Assembly (NCBI RefSeq): GCF_014192415.1
Contig: NZ_JACHXY010000002.1
Coordinates: forward strand, 372,001 to 436,000
DNA from: Microbacterium proteolyticum
GTDB taxonomy: Bacteria > Actinomycetota > Actinomycetes > Actinomycetales > Microbacteriaceae
Direction: 5' to 3'
Length of the DNA stretch: 64,000 nucleotides
Shown: positions 38,784 through 46,850 of the stretch, one piece after another
Layout of the letters: every line of letters starts with the position of its first letter
Position numbering within the stretch: position 1 is the first letter of the stretch
The notes under the pieces: model-generated
Seen by the model: the letters and a program-made list of their open reading frames with translations, nothing else
Told to the model about the DNA's origin: nothing
Databases searched by the model: none
Translations under genes and position numbers: made by a program

Positions 38784-39824
38784 ATGCCTCGTTCTCCTCG
38801 CTCCACTCGCGCCAACGTGCTCTGGTTCGCCCGACTCGAGCGCCGCTTCCACCGGTGGCGCGAGCGGCGGGCCCGCTCCCGCGACCTCCGGCCCGCCGTC
38901 ACGGGTTTTCCGGGCTACGGAACCGAGGAGTGGGTGCGCGTGCTCGGACGCGTGCTGATCGCCCCGCCGCTCAAGCGCACCTCCACCGGGGAGTTCGCGA
39001 GCCTGCGCGGATGGCGGAGCTTTGCAGCCGTGCCGGTCGGTATGGCGAAGGTCGACGTCGTGATCGACGGCGTCACGCACCGCGTGTCGGCCGATCGTGG
39101 CGGCGTGATCGACGCGAAGCTCCCCGCGACGATGGCGCCGGGGTGGCAGTCGATCACGATGTCGGTCGAGGGCAGCGAGCCGGCCGAGACCCGCGTGTTC
39201 ATCGTGGGCTCCGACGTGCGCTTCGGCGTCGTGAGCGACATCGACGACACCGTGATGGTGACGCTCCTCCCCCGTCCCCTGCTGGCCGCGTGGAACTCCT
39301 TCGTCGTCGACGAGCACGCGCGCCAACCCGTGCCGGGTATGGCGGTGATGCTCGAGCGGCTGACGCGCGAGCACCCCGGTACCCCCGTCATCTACCTCTC
39401 CACCGGCGCCTGGAACGTCGCCCCGACGCTGACCCGGTTCATGCGCCGGCACCTGTTCCCCGCCGGGTCGTTCTTGCTGACCGACTGGGGACCGACGCAC
39501 GACCGGTGGTTCCGCAGCGGCCGCGATCATAAAGAGCTCAACCTCCGTCGCGTCGCGAGCGAGTTCCCGCAGGTGAAATGGCTGCTCGTCGGCGACGACG
39601 GTCAACACGACGATGCGATCTACACCGGTTTCGCGATCGAGCACCCCGAGAGCGTCGCCGCCGTCGCGATCCGCCGCCTGCTGCCGGCCGAGGCCGTGCT
39701 CGCCGGTGGTCGAACGGTCGTCGACGATCACTCCGCGGCCGAGGTGCCGTGGGTGACCGGATCGGACGGCGCCGCTCTGCTCGCCCGGTTGGAAGACGTC
39801 GGGGTCATCTCGCGCGACGGCTGA
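38784..39824 (+). CDS. App1 family (phosphatidate phosphatase APP1-like) protein
   Basis: A 346-residue protein with the App1 catalytic domain of the HAD superfamily: DIDDT (152-156), STGAWN (motif II Thr/Ser), HKELNL (motif III Lys) and GDDGQHD (motif IV). Yeast App1 is a phosphatidate phosphatase; the bacterial substrate is unknown. No signal peptide. It begins 5 bp after dedA, so both form one operon, hinting at a lipid phosphate. Confidence 0.88.
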   Translation: MPRSPRSTRANVLWFARLERRFHRWRERRARSRDLRPAVTGFPGYGTEEWVRVLGRVLIAPPLKRTSTGEFASLRGWRSFAAVPVGMAKVDVVIDGVTHRVSADRGGVIDAKLPATMAPGWQSITMSVEGSEPAETRVFIVGSDVRFGVVSDIDDTVMVTLLPRPLLAAWNSFVVDEHARQPVPGMAVMLERLTREHPGTPVIYLSTGAWNVAPTLTRFMRRHLFPAGSFLLTDWGPTHDRWFRSGRDHKELNLRRVASEFPQVKWLLVGDDGQHDDAIYTGFAIEHPESVAAVAIRRLLPAEAVLAGGRTVVDDHSAAEVPWVTGSDGAALLARLEDVGVISRDG

Positions 39825-39896
39825 TCCGCCCCGTCTGTCGGATGGATGCCGGGCGCTCCTCGACCCGGACGCCGAGCCGATGTCGGAGGGGGCGCG

Positions 39897-39902
39897 TACG
39901 GT
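39897..39902 (+). promoter_or_regulatory. -10 element for SRAP gene (leaderless)
   Basis: TACGGT ends 6 nt before the ATG at 39909, and no earlier in-frame ATG fits since Cys2 must be at the N-terminus. Confidence 0.5.
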
Positions 39903-39908
39903 GGAGGC

Positions 39909-40619
39909 ATGTGCGGTCGATTCGTCGTGGCCAATGTGGCATCCGAGCTCGTCGGAGTGCTCCGCGTCGACGTCGAGGCCGATGAGCTGCCCCAGCCGTC
40001 GTACAACATCGCGCCGACCTCGCAGGTGGGCATCGTGCTCGACTCGATCAAGAGCGAACCGCCCGTGCGTCGTCTCGAGGTCGCACGATGGGGTTTGATC
40101 CCGGGGTGGGCGAAGGACGTCAAGATCGGCGCGCGGGCGTTCAACGCGCGCAGCGAAGAGGTCGAAGACAAGCCCATGTTCCGCAACGCCCTCATCAAGC
40201 GTCGCGCCGTGATCCCGGCATCCGGGTACTACGAGTGGAAGACCACCGAAGCGGGCAAGACCCCGCACTACATCCACCCCGCCGACGGCTCGCCGCTGTT
40301 CTTCGCCGGTCTCTACGAGTGGTGGAAAGACCCCGCTCGAGCCGACGACGACCCCGCCCGGTGGGTGCTGAGCTGCACGATCCTCACGCGTGACGCGATC
40401 GGACGCCTGGGCTCGATCCACGATCGCATGCCGCTGTTCATGGACCCCGACTTCGCCGACGCCTGGTTGGATCCGACCACCGAGAACGTCGGCGACGTGC
40501 TGGATGCCGCGATCGACGCCGCCCCCGACGTGGCCGAGACTCTCGACGACCACGTCGTGTCGGCAGCCGTGGGCAATGTGCGCAACGATTCCCCCGATCT
40601 CATCGACGCCGTCGAGTGA
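39909..40619 (+). CDS. SRAP domain protein (YedK/HMCES type abasic-site sensor)
   Basis: A 236-residue SOS response-associated peptidase-fold protein. Cys2 (MCGRFV) becomes the N-terminal residue after Met removal and forms a thiazolidine crosslink with abasic sites in single-stranded DNA. Other active-site residues are in YNIAPT (32-37), NARSE (79-83), Glu109 (GYYEW) and His171 (IHDRMP). The start is fixed by this chemistry. It is coupled by a GTGA overlap to an uncharacterised gene. Confidence 0.95.
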   Translation: MCGRFVVANVASELVGVLRVDVEADELPQPSYNIAPTSQVGIVLDSIKSEPPVRRLEVARWGLIPGWAKDVKIGARAFNARSEEVEDKPMFRNALIKRRAVIPASGYYEWKTTEAGKTPHYIHPADGSPLFFAGLYEWWKDPARADDDPARWVLSCTILTRDAIGRLGSIHDRMPLFMDPDFADAWLDPTTENVGDVLDAAIDAAPDVAETLDDHVVSAAVGNVRNDSPDLIDAVE

Positions 40620-41524
40620 CCACGCTCCTCCAGACACCGGCGCTGACGCGCATCGAGTGGACCGCCCTCGCGGACGCTCACGCCGAACGCGCCGACGCCC
40701 TCACCGCCGCGCACCGTGCGCGCGCGAGCCGAGCCGAGAAGCATCCGGTCGAAGACTTCCTCTTCACCTACTACTCGTACAAACCCGCGATCCTGCGCCG
40801 CTGGCATCCCGGCCCCGACATCGTCCTCGACGACGCCGAAGAACGCGCCGGATGGCGCTGGTACCGCACCGAGGGTGGGGGCGTTCGCGTGGATGTCGAG
40901 CGCTTCCGCGACGAGCGCGGATCCCTGTACCGCGGAACCGTGACCCTGCTGCGCGCGACGGCGGATCGACCGGCGCAGTTCGGCTGCTTCGGGCTGCACG
41001 AATGGGCCATGGCGTACCGTGCCGACGACGTACGGCACGCGGTTCCTCTGCGCCTCGGTCGTGACGATACCGACGCCGTCGTCGACGCGCACGACCTGAA
41101 GTGCACGCACTTCGACGCGTTCCGGTTCTTCACACCCGACGCCGTGCCGCGCAACCGCACGCCGCTGACACGCGACGACCAGGTCGAGCGTGAGCAGCCC
41201 GGATGCCTTCATGCCGGCATGGACCTCTACAAGTGGGCCGTGAAGCTCGGCCCGCTCGTGCCGGGGCCGCTGCTGCTCGACGCGTTCGAACTCGCGCGCG
41301 ATATCCGCACCCTCGACATGGAGGCCTCGCCCTACGATCTGAGCGGCTGGGGCTACCCGGCGGTGGCGGTCGAGACGGCCGAGGGCAAGGCCGAGTACGT
41401 CACCCGCCAACGGGCGTTGAGCGAGCGAGGGCAGGCGCTTCGCCGTGCCGTGATCGCGGCGGTCACGAGCCGAGACGACACGCCCGGTCGCGCCGATTTC
41501 CTGCCGTCGCGAACTGTGTTGTAA
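40616..41524 (+). CDS. Conserved uncharacterised protein coupled to SRAP
   Basis: A 302-residue protein with a highly patterned N-terminal block HPVEDFLFTYYSYKPAILRRWHPG (43-66, in two parts), then FGCFGLHEWAMAY and a C-terminal LFLD-like LLLDAFELARDIRTLDMEASPYDLS region. Homologues in Actinobacteria are often labelled 3-methyladenine DNA glycosylase, but I see no helix-hairpin-helix or known glycosylase active site, so I leave the function open. Its GTG overlaps the SRAP stop by 4 nt, so a joint role in DNA damage is possible. Lack of signal peptide points to the cytosol. Confidence 0.8.
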   Translation: MTTLLQTPALTRIEWTALADAHAERADALTAAHRARASRAEKHPVEDFLFTYYSYKPAILRRWHPGPDIVLDDAEERAGWRWYRTEGGGVRVDVERFRDERGSLYRGTVTLLRATADRPAQFGCFGLHEWAMAYRADDVRHAVPLRLGRDDTDAVVDAHDLKCTHFDAFRFFTPDAVPRNRTPLTRDDQVEREQPGCLHAGMDLYKWAVKLGPLVPGPLLLDAFELARDIRTLDMEASPYDLSGWGYPAVAVETAEGKAEYVTRQRALSERGQALRRAVIAAVTSRDDTPGRADFLPSRTVL

Positions 41525-41564
41525 GCTCATGGAGTTGCCTCAAACGGGGCAGACAACAAAATAC

Positions 41565-41637
41565 GGGCCTGTGGCGCAGCTGGTAGCGCACCTGCATGGC
41601 ATGCAGGGGGTCAGGGGTTCGAGTCCCCTCAGGTCCA
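41565..41637 (+). tRNA. tRNA-Ala (GGC)
   Basis: Acceptor GGGCCTG pairs with CAGGTCC (one G-T), D-arm GCGCAGCTGGTAGCGC, anticodon stem CCTGC/GCAGG with loop ATGGCAT giving anticodon GGC, variable loop, and T-arm GGGTTCGAGTCCC... The 3' CCA is not encoded (discriminator A followed by CAC). A -10-like TAAGCT at 41522-41527 overlaps the preceding stop codon. Confidence 0.96.
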
Positions 41638-41646
41638 CACACAGAG

Positions 41647-41680
41647 AAAGCCTCCGCTTCGGCGGGGGCTTTCGTCGTTT
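41647..41680 (+). terminator. Terminator after tRNA-Ala
   Basis: AAAGCCTCCGC (41647-41657), tetraloop TTCG, GCGGGGGCTTT (41662-41672), then CGTCGTTT: 11-bp stem (one G-T pair) and T-rich tail, 10 nt after the tRNA. Confidence 0.9.
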
Positions 41681-41806
41681 CGCCGTGTCGACATCGATGG
41701 GGGTGATCGTCGCCGGGTGCGGTCGCTTCGACGGGTCCGGGGCCACGCCCACGCGGGAGGCTGAGCTCGTTCCCTCCGCCCGGCGAGGCGTCATCCGCCC
41801 CACGAC

Positions 41807-41836
41807 GGACGCCCCCACCCTGCGGTGGGGGCGTCC
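41807..41836 (-). terminator. Terminator after the MHS permease gene
   Basis: A 13-bp perfect stem, GGACGCCCCCACC (41807-41819) and GGTGGGGGCGTCC (41824-41836), lies 12 bp past the permease stop in the convergent gap with tRNA-Ala. It probably stops transcription in both directions. Confidence 0.75.
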
Positions 41837-41848
41837 GAGGGAAGGGGA

Positions 41849-43231
41849 TCAGCGCGACGAGACCGGCACGCGCGTCCGCGAGGTCTGCGCCTCGCGCATG
41901 ACGAGCTCGTCGTCGAGCCAGTTCGGCGCCTTGTTGCGCAGGGCGAAGATGTAGACAGCGAGGGATGCGGCGATGATGATCGTCACGTAGACGATGAACA
42001 GCGGCACCTGCTCGGTGCTCTGGGCTCCGGCGTACAACAGGGGCGCGGTGCCACCGAACAGGGAGTTGGCGAGGGCGTATCCGAGACCGACACCCAAAGC
42101 ACGCACGTGCGTGGGGAAGAGCTGCGCCTTCACGAGCGCGTTGATCGAGGTGTAGCCGGTGAGGATGACGAAACCGCCGAACAGGATCGCGAAGGCCGCG
42201 AACTCGTTCGTCTGCTGCGGGAGCATCGTGATGAGGAACCACGTGTACAGCACGCCGCCGACGCCGAAGAAGACCAGGAGCGACTTGCGGCCGACCTTGT
42301 CGCTCAGCCAGCCGCCGAGGGGCTGCATGAGCATCAGAGCGGTCAGGGCGATGAGGTTGATCACGGTGCCGGTGATCACGTCACCACCCGAGAAGGCGGT
42401 CTTGACGATGTTGGGACCGGTGACCGAGTAGGTGTAGAACGCGACCGTTCCGCCCGCGGTGACGGCGAAGCAGAGCAAGAGCGGACGCCAGTTGTTCACG
42501 AGGAGGTCGCGCATCGAGCCCGAGTCCTTCGACCGGCCCGACTTGGTGTCGTCGATGACGCTCTTCTCCAGCGATTCGTCCATCGTGCGCCGCATCCAGA
42601 AGACCGCGACCGCCGCGACACCGCCGATGGCGAACGCGACGCGCCAGCCCCACGACGTGATCGCTTCCTCGTCGAGAGTGAGCACCATGACGAGCAGGGT
42701 CGTCTGAGCCAGCACGTGACCGCCGACGAGGGTGACGTAGTGGAACGAAGAGAGGAAGCCGCGTCGGCCGGGCATGGCGGCCTCCGACATGTAGGTCGCG
42801 CTCGTACCGTATTCGCCACCGGTCGCGAAGCCCTGCACGAGACGGGCGAACACCAGGATGACGACGGCGCCGACGCCGATCATCTCGGCGGTGGGGGCGA
42901 AGGCGATGATCAGAGAGCAGAACGCCATCAGCGAGACCGACACCGTCAGGGACAGCCGTCGACCGTGTCGGTCGGCGAAGCGGCCGAAGAACCATGAGCC
43001 GATGGGGCGCATGAGGAAGGTGACGGCGAAGATCGCCCACACGTAGATGGTCGAATTCTTGTCATCGGAACTGAAGAACTGCGACTCGAAGTAGACCGCG
43101 AACACCGAATAGACGTAGACGTCGTACCATTCGACGAGGTTGCCCGCCGAGCCTTTTAGGGTGTTCGAGATGGAGCGTCGAAGGCTCGTGGGGATCGTGG
43201 TCGTGGTGGCCGGTGTTGTCGTCGTTGACAT
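41849..43231 (-). CDS. MHS family MFS transporter (KgtP-like)
   Basis: A 460-residue, 12-helix major facilitator. GNLVEWYDVYVYSVFAVYF near residue 30 and the loop 2-3 motif GRFADRHGRRLSLT (about 90) are hallmarks of the metabolite:H+ symporter branch that takes up 2-oxoglutarate, citrate, shikimate or proline/betaine. FARLVQGFATGGEYGTSATY is also diagnostic. ATG at 43231 (MSTTTTPATTTT) was chosen as the start of family homology. It is divergent from a response regulator/kinase/TAXI operon that probably controls it, suggesting a di- or tricarboxylate substrate. Confidence 0.9.
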   Translation of the reverse strand: MSTTTTPATTTTIPTSLRRSISNTLKGSAGNLVEWYDVYVYSVFAVYFESQFFSSDDKNSTIYVWAIFAVTFLMRPIGSWFFGRFADRHGRRLSLTVSVSLMAFCSLIIAFAPTAEMIGVGAVVILVFARLVQGFATGGEYGTSATYMSEAAMPGRRGFLSSFHYVTLVGGHVLAQTTLLVMVLTLDEEAITSWGWRVAFAIGGVAAVAVFWMRRTMDESLEKSVIDDTKSGRSKDSGSMRDLLVNNWRPLLLCFAVTAGGTVAFYTYSVTGPNIVKTAFSGGDVITGTVINLIALTALMLMQPLGGWLSDKVGRKSLLVFFGVGGVLYTWFLITMLPQQTNEFAAFAILFGGFVILTGYTSINALVKAQLFPTHVRALGVGLGYALANSLFGGTAPLLYAGAQSTEQVPLFIVYVTIIIAASLAVYIFALRNKAPNWLDDELVMREAQTSRTRVPVSSR

Positions 43232-43350
43232 GCGAGATCCGATCGATCGATGGACGATTCTCGTCTCGTTCGCCACAGGGATGTCCCGGCGACGACGACG
43301 AGGCGTATGCCGACATCCTGTCGACGATCGGCGGCCCTCCGTGCGGATCC

Positions 43351-43367
43351 TTACATCCGCCTTACAT
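43351..43367 (+). promoter_or_regulatory. TTACAT direct repeat, 11-bp spacing: probable response-regulator site
   Basis: TTACAT at 43351-43356 and 43362-43367 (TTACATCCGCC then TTACATTCGCG), one helical turn apart, is the arrangement bound by OmpR-family dimers. It lies 42 bp upstream of the -10 element of the regulator gene and 120 bp upstream of the divergent permease start. Confidence 0.6.
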
Positions 43368-43408
43368 TCGCGCCCGGCCCGCCGCGGTTCCCTGCGCAGG
43401 GGCATGCC

Positions 43409-43414
43409 TACGAT
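43409..43414 (+). promoter_or_regulatory. -10 element for response regulator operon (leaderless)
   Basis: TACGAT ends 6 nt before the ATG at 43421. Confidence 0.5.
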
Positions 43415-43420
43415 GAAGAC

Positions 43421-44077
43421 ATGCACGTACTCGTGGCCGAGGACGACGGCTCCGTCGCCGCAGCGCTCGCCTCGGCATTGCAGCGCGCCGGCCACGCGAG
43501 CACGCGCGTCAGCCGAGGGAGCGACGTGCTGCTGCGCCACCGTGACGCGCAGGTCGTGCTGCTCGACCTGGGCCTGGAAGACATGGACGGCCTCGACGCC
43601 CTCCGCCAGCTGCGCGCGGTGAGTGACATTCCGGTCATCGTCGTCACCGCGCGCGGCGACGAGCGCTCGACGGTGCGGGCGCTGTCGCTCGGTGCCGACG
43701 ACTACCTGGTCAAGCCGGTGCGCCTGCACGAGCTACTCGCTCGCCTGCTCGCGGTCACCCGCCGCTACAGCCCTCCGGAGGAGCCCACGCGCGTGCAGGT
43801 CGGTTCGGTCGACATCGACGTCGACGCCCGACGCGTGACCGCCGACGGGCGCGAGGTGGCGCTCACTCCCAACGAGTTCGGCATCCTGGTCTCGCTCGCC
43901 CGGCGTACGGGCCAGATCGTCAGCCGTCCGCAGGTGCTCGACGACGTATGGGGCGACGCGTACGCGACGTCGTCGCGCTCGTTCGACGTGCACCTGGGTC
44001 AGGTGCGCCAGAAGCTCCCCGAACTGACCATCACCACGATTCGCGGCGTCGGCTACCGCCTCGAGGATGCCGGATGA
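43421..44077 (+). CDS. OmpR/TctD-type response regulator
   Basis: A 218-residue two-domain regulator: receiver with acidic pocket Asp8/Asp9, phospho-acceptor Asp49 (VVLLDLGL), Thr76 (VVTARGD) and Lys98 (LVKPV); C-terminal winged helix with LTPNEFGILVSLARRTGQIVS and SSRSFDVHLGQVRQKL in blocks along residues 145-195. It should bind the TTACAT repeat upstream and control itself and the divergent permease. Overlaps the kinase gene by 4 nt. Confidence 0.93.
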   Translation: MHVLVAEDDGSVAAALASALQRAGHASTRVSRGSDVLLRHRDAQVVLLDLGLEDMDGLDALRQLRAVSDIPVIVVTARGDERSTVRALSLGADDYLVKPVRLHELLARLLAVTRRYSPPEEPTRVQVGSVDIDVDARRVTADGREVALTPNEFGILVSLARRTGQIVSRPQVLDDVWGDAYATSSRSFDVHLGQVRQKLPELTITTIRGVGYRLEDAG

Positions 44078-45462
44078 AGGTGCGCGTCCTGCTGCCGCTG
44101 CTCGTCTTCGGGCTGATCGCGGTGGTTGCCGTGCTCATCCCCGTCGCCCAGTCGATCGCCGACTCCCGCACGCAGCAGCTCGCCCTGCAGCGAACCGCCG
44201 CCCTCGACCAGGTGGTGCAGCGTGCCCGTACCGCGCTCGTGCAGGGCGACGCCGAGGGTCTCCAGACCTACTTGCAGCGCTTCCACGCGGTCTACGCCGA
44301 ATCGGTGCTCGTGCTCGATGAGAGCGGGGATGCCGTCGCCTCCGCCGGCGACGTGTCGCGCGACGAGCGTGTCGACGCGCTCGTGACCGCGGCATCCCGA
44401 GCTCTCCCCCAGCTCGTGCTCCCCCGTGTCACACCCTGGGGCGCGGACACGGCCGTCGTAGCCGTGCCGGTGATCGCCGCCGGCGACCTGTCGACCGGCG
44501 TCGTCGTGCTGGCCGTCGACCTCCGCGACGCGCAGACGGACGTGTCGCGCGCCTGGGCCGTGATCGTCGTGGTCGGCGTGCTGCTGCTCAGTGCTCTGAT
44601 GGGCGCGTCGTTGCTGTGGACACGGTGGATCCTGCGTCCGGTGCGCGCCCTCGACGCCGCCGTCGCCGACGTCACCGCCCACCGCGACCCCACGCCCCTG
44701 CGCCCCTCCGGCCCGCCCGAACTGCGACGACTGAGCCGCGCGTTCGGGGAGATGACCGCCGAGGTGGAGAGCAGCCTGGAGCAGCAGCGCGGATTCGTCG
44801 CCGACGCCTCGCATCAGTTGCGCACACCGCTCGCCGCCATCCGGCTCCGGGTCGACGGCCTCCCCCGCGGCGATGAGGCGGAGGCCGAGCTGTCAGCCGT
44901 CGACGCGGATCTCGACCGCCTCGAGCACACCGTGGAGCGCATGCTCACCCTCGCCAATGCGGAGCACCGCGCCTCGGCGCAGTCGCAGGGGCGCGACCCG
45001 GCTCGCGATGAGGGCGCCGTGCGGGAGTGTACGGTCACGGCCGATGAGATCACGGACCGTCACCGCGACCGACTGGAGGTCGCAGGGCTTCTGCTCACGA
45101 CCGCGCCGGGCCCGGCGGTGACCGTCCCGTGCGGGCGCGCCGACCTCGACGAGATGCTCGACGTGCTGTTGGACAACGCAGCCAAGTACGCCGGCCCCGC
45201 GGCCGAGGTGCACGTGGGTCTCGCACAGGATGCCGACGGCATCCGGCTCGTGGTCGAGGATTCCGGGACGCGACTCGCCGACGACGACCTCGCCCGCATG
45301 GGCACGCGGTTCTGGCGTGCCGGCCGTGACGCGACGCAGACCGGAACGGGTCTCGGACTCGCGATCGTCGCCCAGCTGATGCGCGCCGCCGGCGGGCGGC
45401 TCGACCTCGAACGCTCCGCGCACGGGGGGCTCGCGGCTCGATTGGCGTGGGAGCGATCGTGA
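44074..45462 (+). CDS. TctE-type sensor histidine kinase
   Basis: A 462-residue membrane kinase: helices at about 5-24 and 163-183 frame an extracytoplasmic sensor of about 135 residues, then HAMP, H-box with His247 (DASHQLRTPLA), N-box LLDNAAKYA and G-box GTGLGLAI. The ATG overlaps the regulator stop; the stop overlaps the TAXI gene by 4 nt (GTGA). Linkage to a binding lipoprotein suggests the sensor reads the ligand-loaded lipoprotein, as for carboxylate-sensing systems. Confidence 0.92.
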   Translation: MKVRVLLPLLVFGLIAVVAVLIPVAQSIADSRTQQLALQRTAALDQVVQRARTALVQGDAEGLQTYLQRFHAVYAESVLVLDESGDAVASAGDVSRDERVDALVTAASRALPQLVLPRVTPWGADTAVVAVPVIAAGDLSTGVVVLAVDLRDAQTDVSRAWAVIVVVGVLLLSALMGASLLWTRWILRPVRALDAAVADVTAHRDPTPLRPSGPPELRRLSRAFGEMTAEVESSLEQQRGFVADASHQLRTPLAAIRLRVDGLPRGDEAEAELSAVDADLDRLEHTVERMLTLANAEHRASAQSQGRDPARDEGAVRECTVTADEITDRHRDRLEVAGLLLTTAPGPAVTVPCGRADLDEMLDVLLDNAAKYAGPAAEVHVGLAQDADGIRLVVEDSGTRLADDDLARMGTRFWRAGRDATQTGTGLGLAIVAQLMRAAGGRLDLERSAHGGLAARLAWERS

Positions 45463-46394
45463 CGGGGCTCACGCGACGCGGGTTCCTGTGGGCGGGCATC
45501 GCGGTCGGCGCGGTCGGCGTCGCCGGTTGCTCGCGCACCCCGTCCCGCACCCTGACCCTGGGCTGCGGCGAGCCCGGCGGCAGCTACCTGCAGTTCGGCG
45601 AGCTTCTGAGTTCGGCCGCGCGCGACACCGGCGGCGTCGAGATCACCGCGCTCGTAACGGAGGGCAGCGTCGAGAACCTCGCACTGCTCGATGCAGGGGG
45701 CGTCGACCTGGCGCTCTCGCTCTCGGATTCCGCGGCCGCAGCCACCACGGGCGACGGCTTCGTCGCCATCGGCAGGGTGTACCAGAACTACCTCCAATGC
45801 CTCGTGCGCGCGGACGACGGCTTGACCTCGCTCACCGACCTCTCCGGTCGCGTCATCTCACTGGGCGCGGCGGGATCGGGAGCGGCGGCGACCGCTCGCC
45901 GGCTTCTGGATGCCGGGGGCCTGACGTCGACCTCGACGCCTCCCCGCATGATCGAACGGCCGTTCCGCGACGCGGTCGGCGATCTCGAGCAGGGCCGCAT
46001 CGACGCGCTCTTCTGGTCGGGCGGCGTTCCGACACCCCAGATCGCCGCCCTTGCCGATCGAACACCGATCCGCGTGCTCGACACGACGCCCGTCCTGCCC
46101 GAACTGTTGCGAAGGTACCCCGACGCATACGCCGCCACGACGATCCCCGCGGGCGTCTACGGCGCCGAATCGCCTGTTCCGACGATCGGCGTCGCCAACC
46201 TGCTCCTGACCCACCGCGGCCTCGATGACGACCTCGCGCGTCGCCTGGTCGACGTGCTCATCGACGACGCCGCGCGCCTCGTGCCGCCCGGTTCCCTCGG
46301 CATCCAGTACCTGACACCGGCGAGTCTGATCGACACGCTGCCCGTGCCGTTGCATTCCGCCGCCGAGCGCAGGTATCGCGAGCGGTACGGCTGA
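45459..46394 (+). CDS. TAXI family (TRAP-type) solute-binding lipoprotein
   Basis: A 311-residue binding protein with a twin-arginine-like lipoprotein signal: Arg6-Arg7 in LTRRGFLWAG and lipobox ending at Cys24 (VAGC). The mature protein follows the TAXI pattern (GCGEPGGSYLQFGELLS, then LVTEGSVENLALLDAGGVDLALS). TAXI proteins normally feed TRAP transporters, but no TRAP permease is here. It therefore may act as the sensory subunit for the kinase encoded just upstream. The GTG at 45459 was chosen for its overlap with the kinase stop. Confidence 0.9.
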   Translation: MTGLTRRGFLWAGIAVGAVGVAGCSRTPSRTLTLGCGEPGGSYLQFGELLSSAARDTGGVEITALVTEGSVENLALLDAGGVDLALSLSDSAAAATTGDGFVAIGRVYQNYLQCLVRADDGLTSLTDLSGRVISLGAAGSGAAATARRLLDAGGLTSTSTPPRMIERPFRDAVGDLEQGRIDALFWSGGVPTPQIAALADRTPIRVLDTTPVLPELLRRYPDAYAATTIPAGVYGAESPVPTIGVANLLLTHRGLDDDLARRLVDVLIDDAARLVPPGSLGIQYLTPASLIDTLPVPLHSAAERRYRERYG

Positions 46395-46428
46395 GCGACG
46401 CCACGGCAGCGAGCCCCGGGTACGAAGA

Positions 46429-46456
46429 ACGCCCCCTGCCGTGGGGCAGAGGGCGT
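46429..46456. terminator. Convergent terminator between the TAXI gene and rsfS
   Basis: ACGCCCCCTGCC (46429-46440) pairs imperfectly with GGGCAGAGGGCGT (46444-46456) around a short loop; one internal mismatch. It lies in the 75-bp gap between converging genes. Confidence 0.65.
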
Positions 46457-46469
46457 CGTCGGGCGAGGG

Positions 46470-46850
46470 TTACTCCGCGGCGTGCGCCGGCGTGGGGATC
46501 TCGAGCGGGACCACGGGGCAGTCCTTCCACAGGCGCTCCAGGCCGTAGTACACGCGCTCCTCTTCGTGGAAGACGTGCACGACGAGGTCGCCGAAGTCGA
46601 GCAGCACCCAACGGGACTCCTGACGGCCCTCGCGGCGGAGGCGCTTGTGGCCGGCCTCGAGCAGCTTCTCCTCGATCTCGTCGGCGATCGCGGCGACGTT
46701 GCGCTCGTTACGACCGGTGACGAGGAGGAAGACGTCGACGAGGGGAAGGGGCTCGGACACGTCGAGGGCGACGAGGTCGTCGCCGCCCTTGGCGTCGGCG
46801 GCGAGAGCGGCGATCTGCGCCATCTCTTTGCCAGTGGTGGTGGCGGTCAT
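46470..46850 (-). CDS. rsfS: Ribosome silencing factor RsfS
   Basis: A 126-residue DUF143/RsfS protein with VDVFLLVTGRNERNVAAIADEI and SRWVLLDFGDLVVHVFHEEERVYYGLERLW (blocks at about 37-58 and 79-108). It binds L14 and blocks subunit joining in starvation. Last gene of the rplU-to-rsfS run; its ATG overlaps the stop of the membrane-anchored unknown gene. The usual order nadD-(unknown)-rsfS is conserved. Confidence 0.95.
   Translation of the reverse strand: MTATTTGKEMAQIAALAADAKGGDDLVALDVSEPLPLVDVFLLVTGRNERNVAAIADEIEEKLLEAGHKRLRREGRQESRWVLLDFGDLVVHVFHEEERVYYGLERLWKDCPVVPLEIPTPAHAAE

Noticed and set aside
44313-44318. GGATGCC polarity as a Chi-type site
   Set aside because: About 58 and 55 copies in the two orientations show no strand bias within the window; a Chi-like role would predict skew with replication direction, although one window cannot rule it out.
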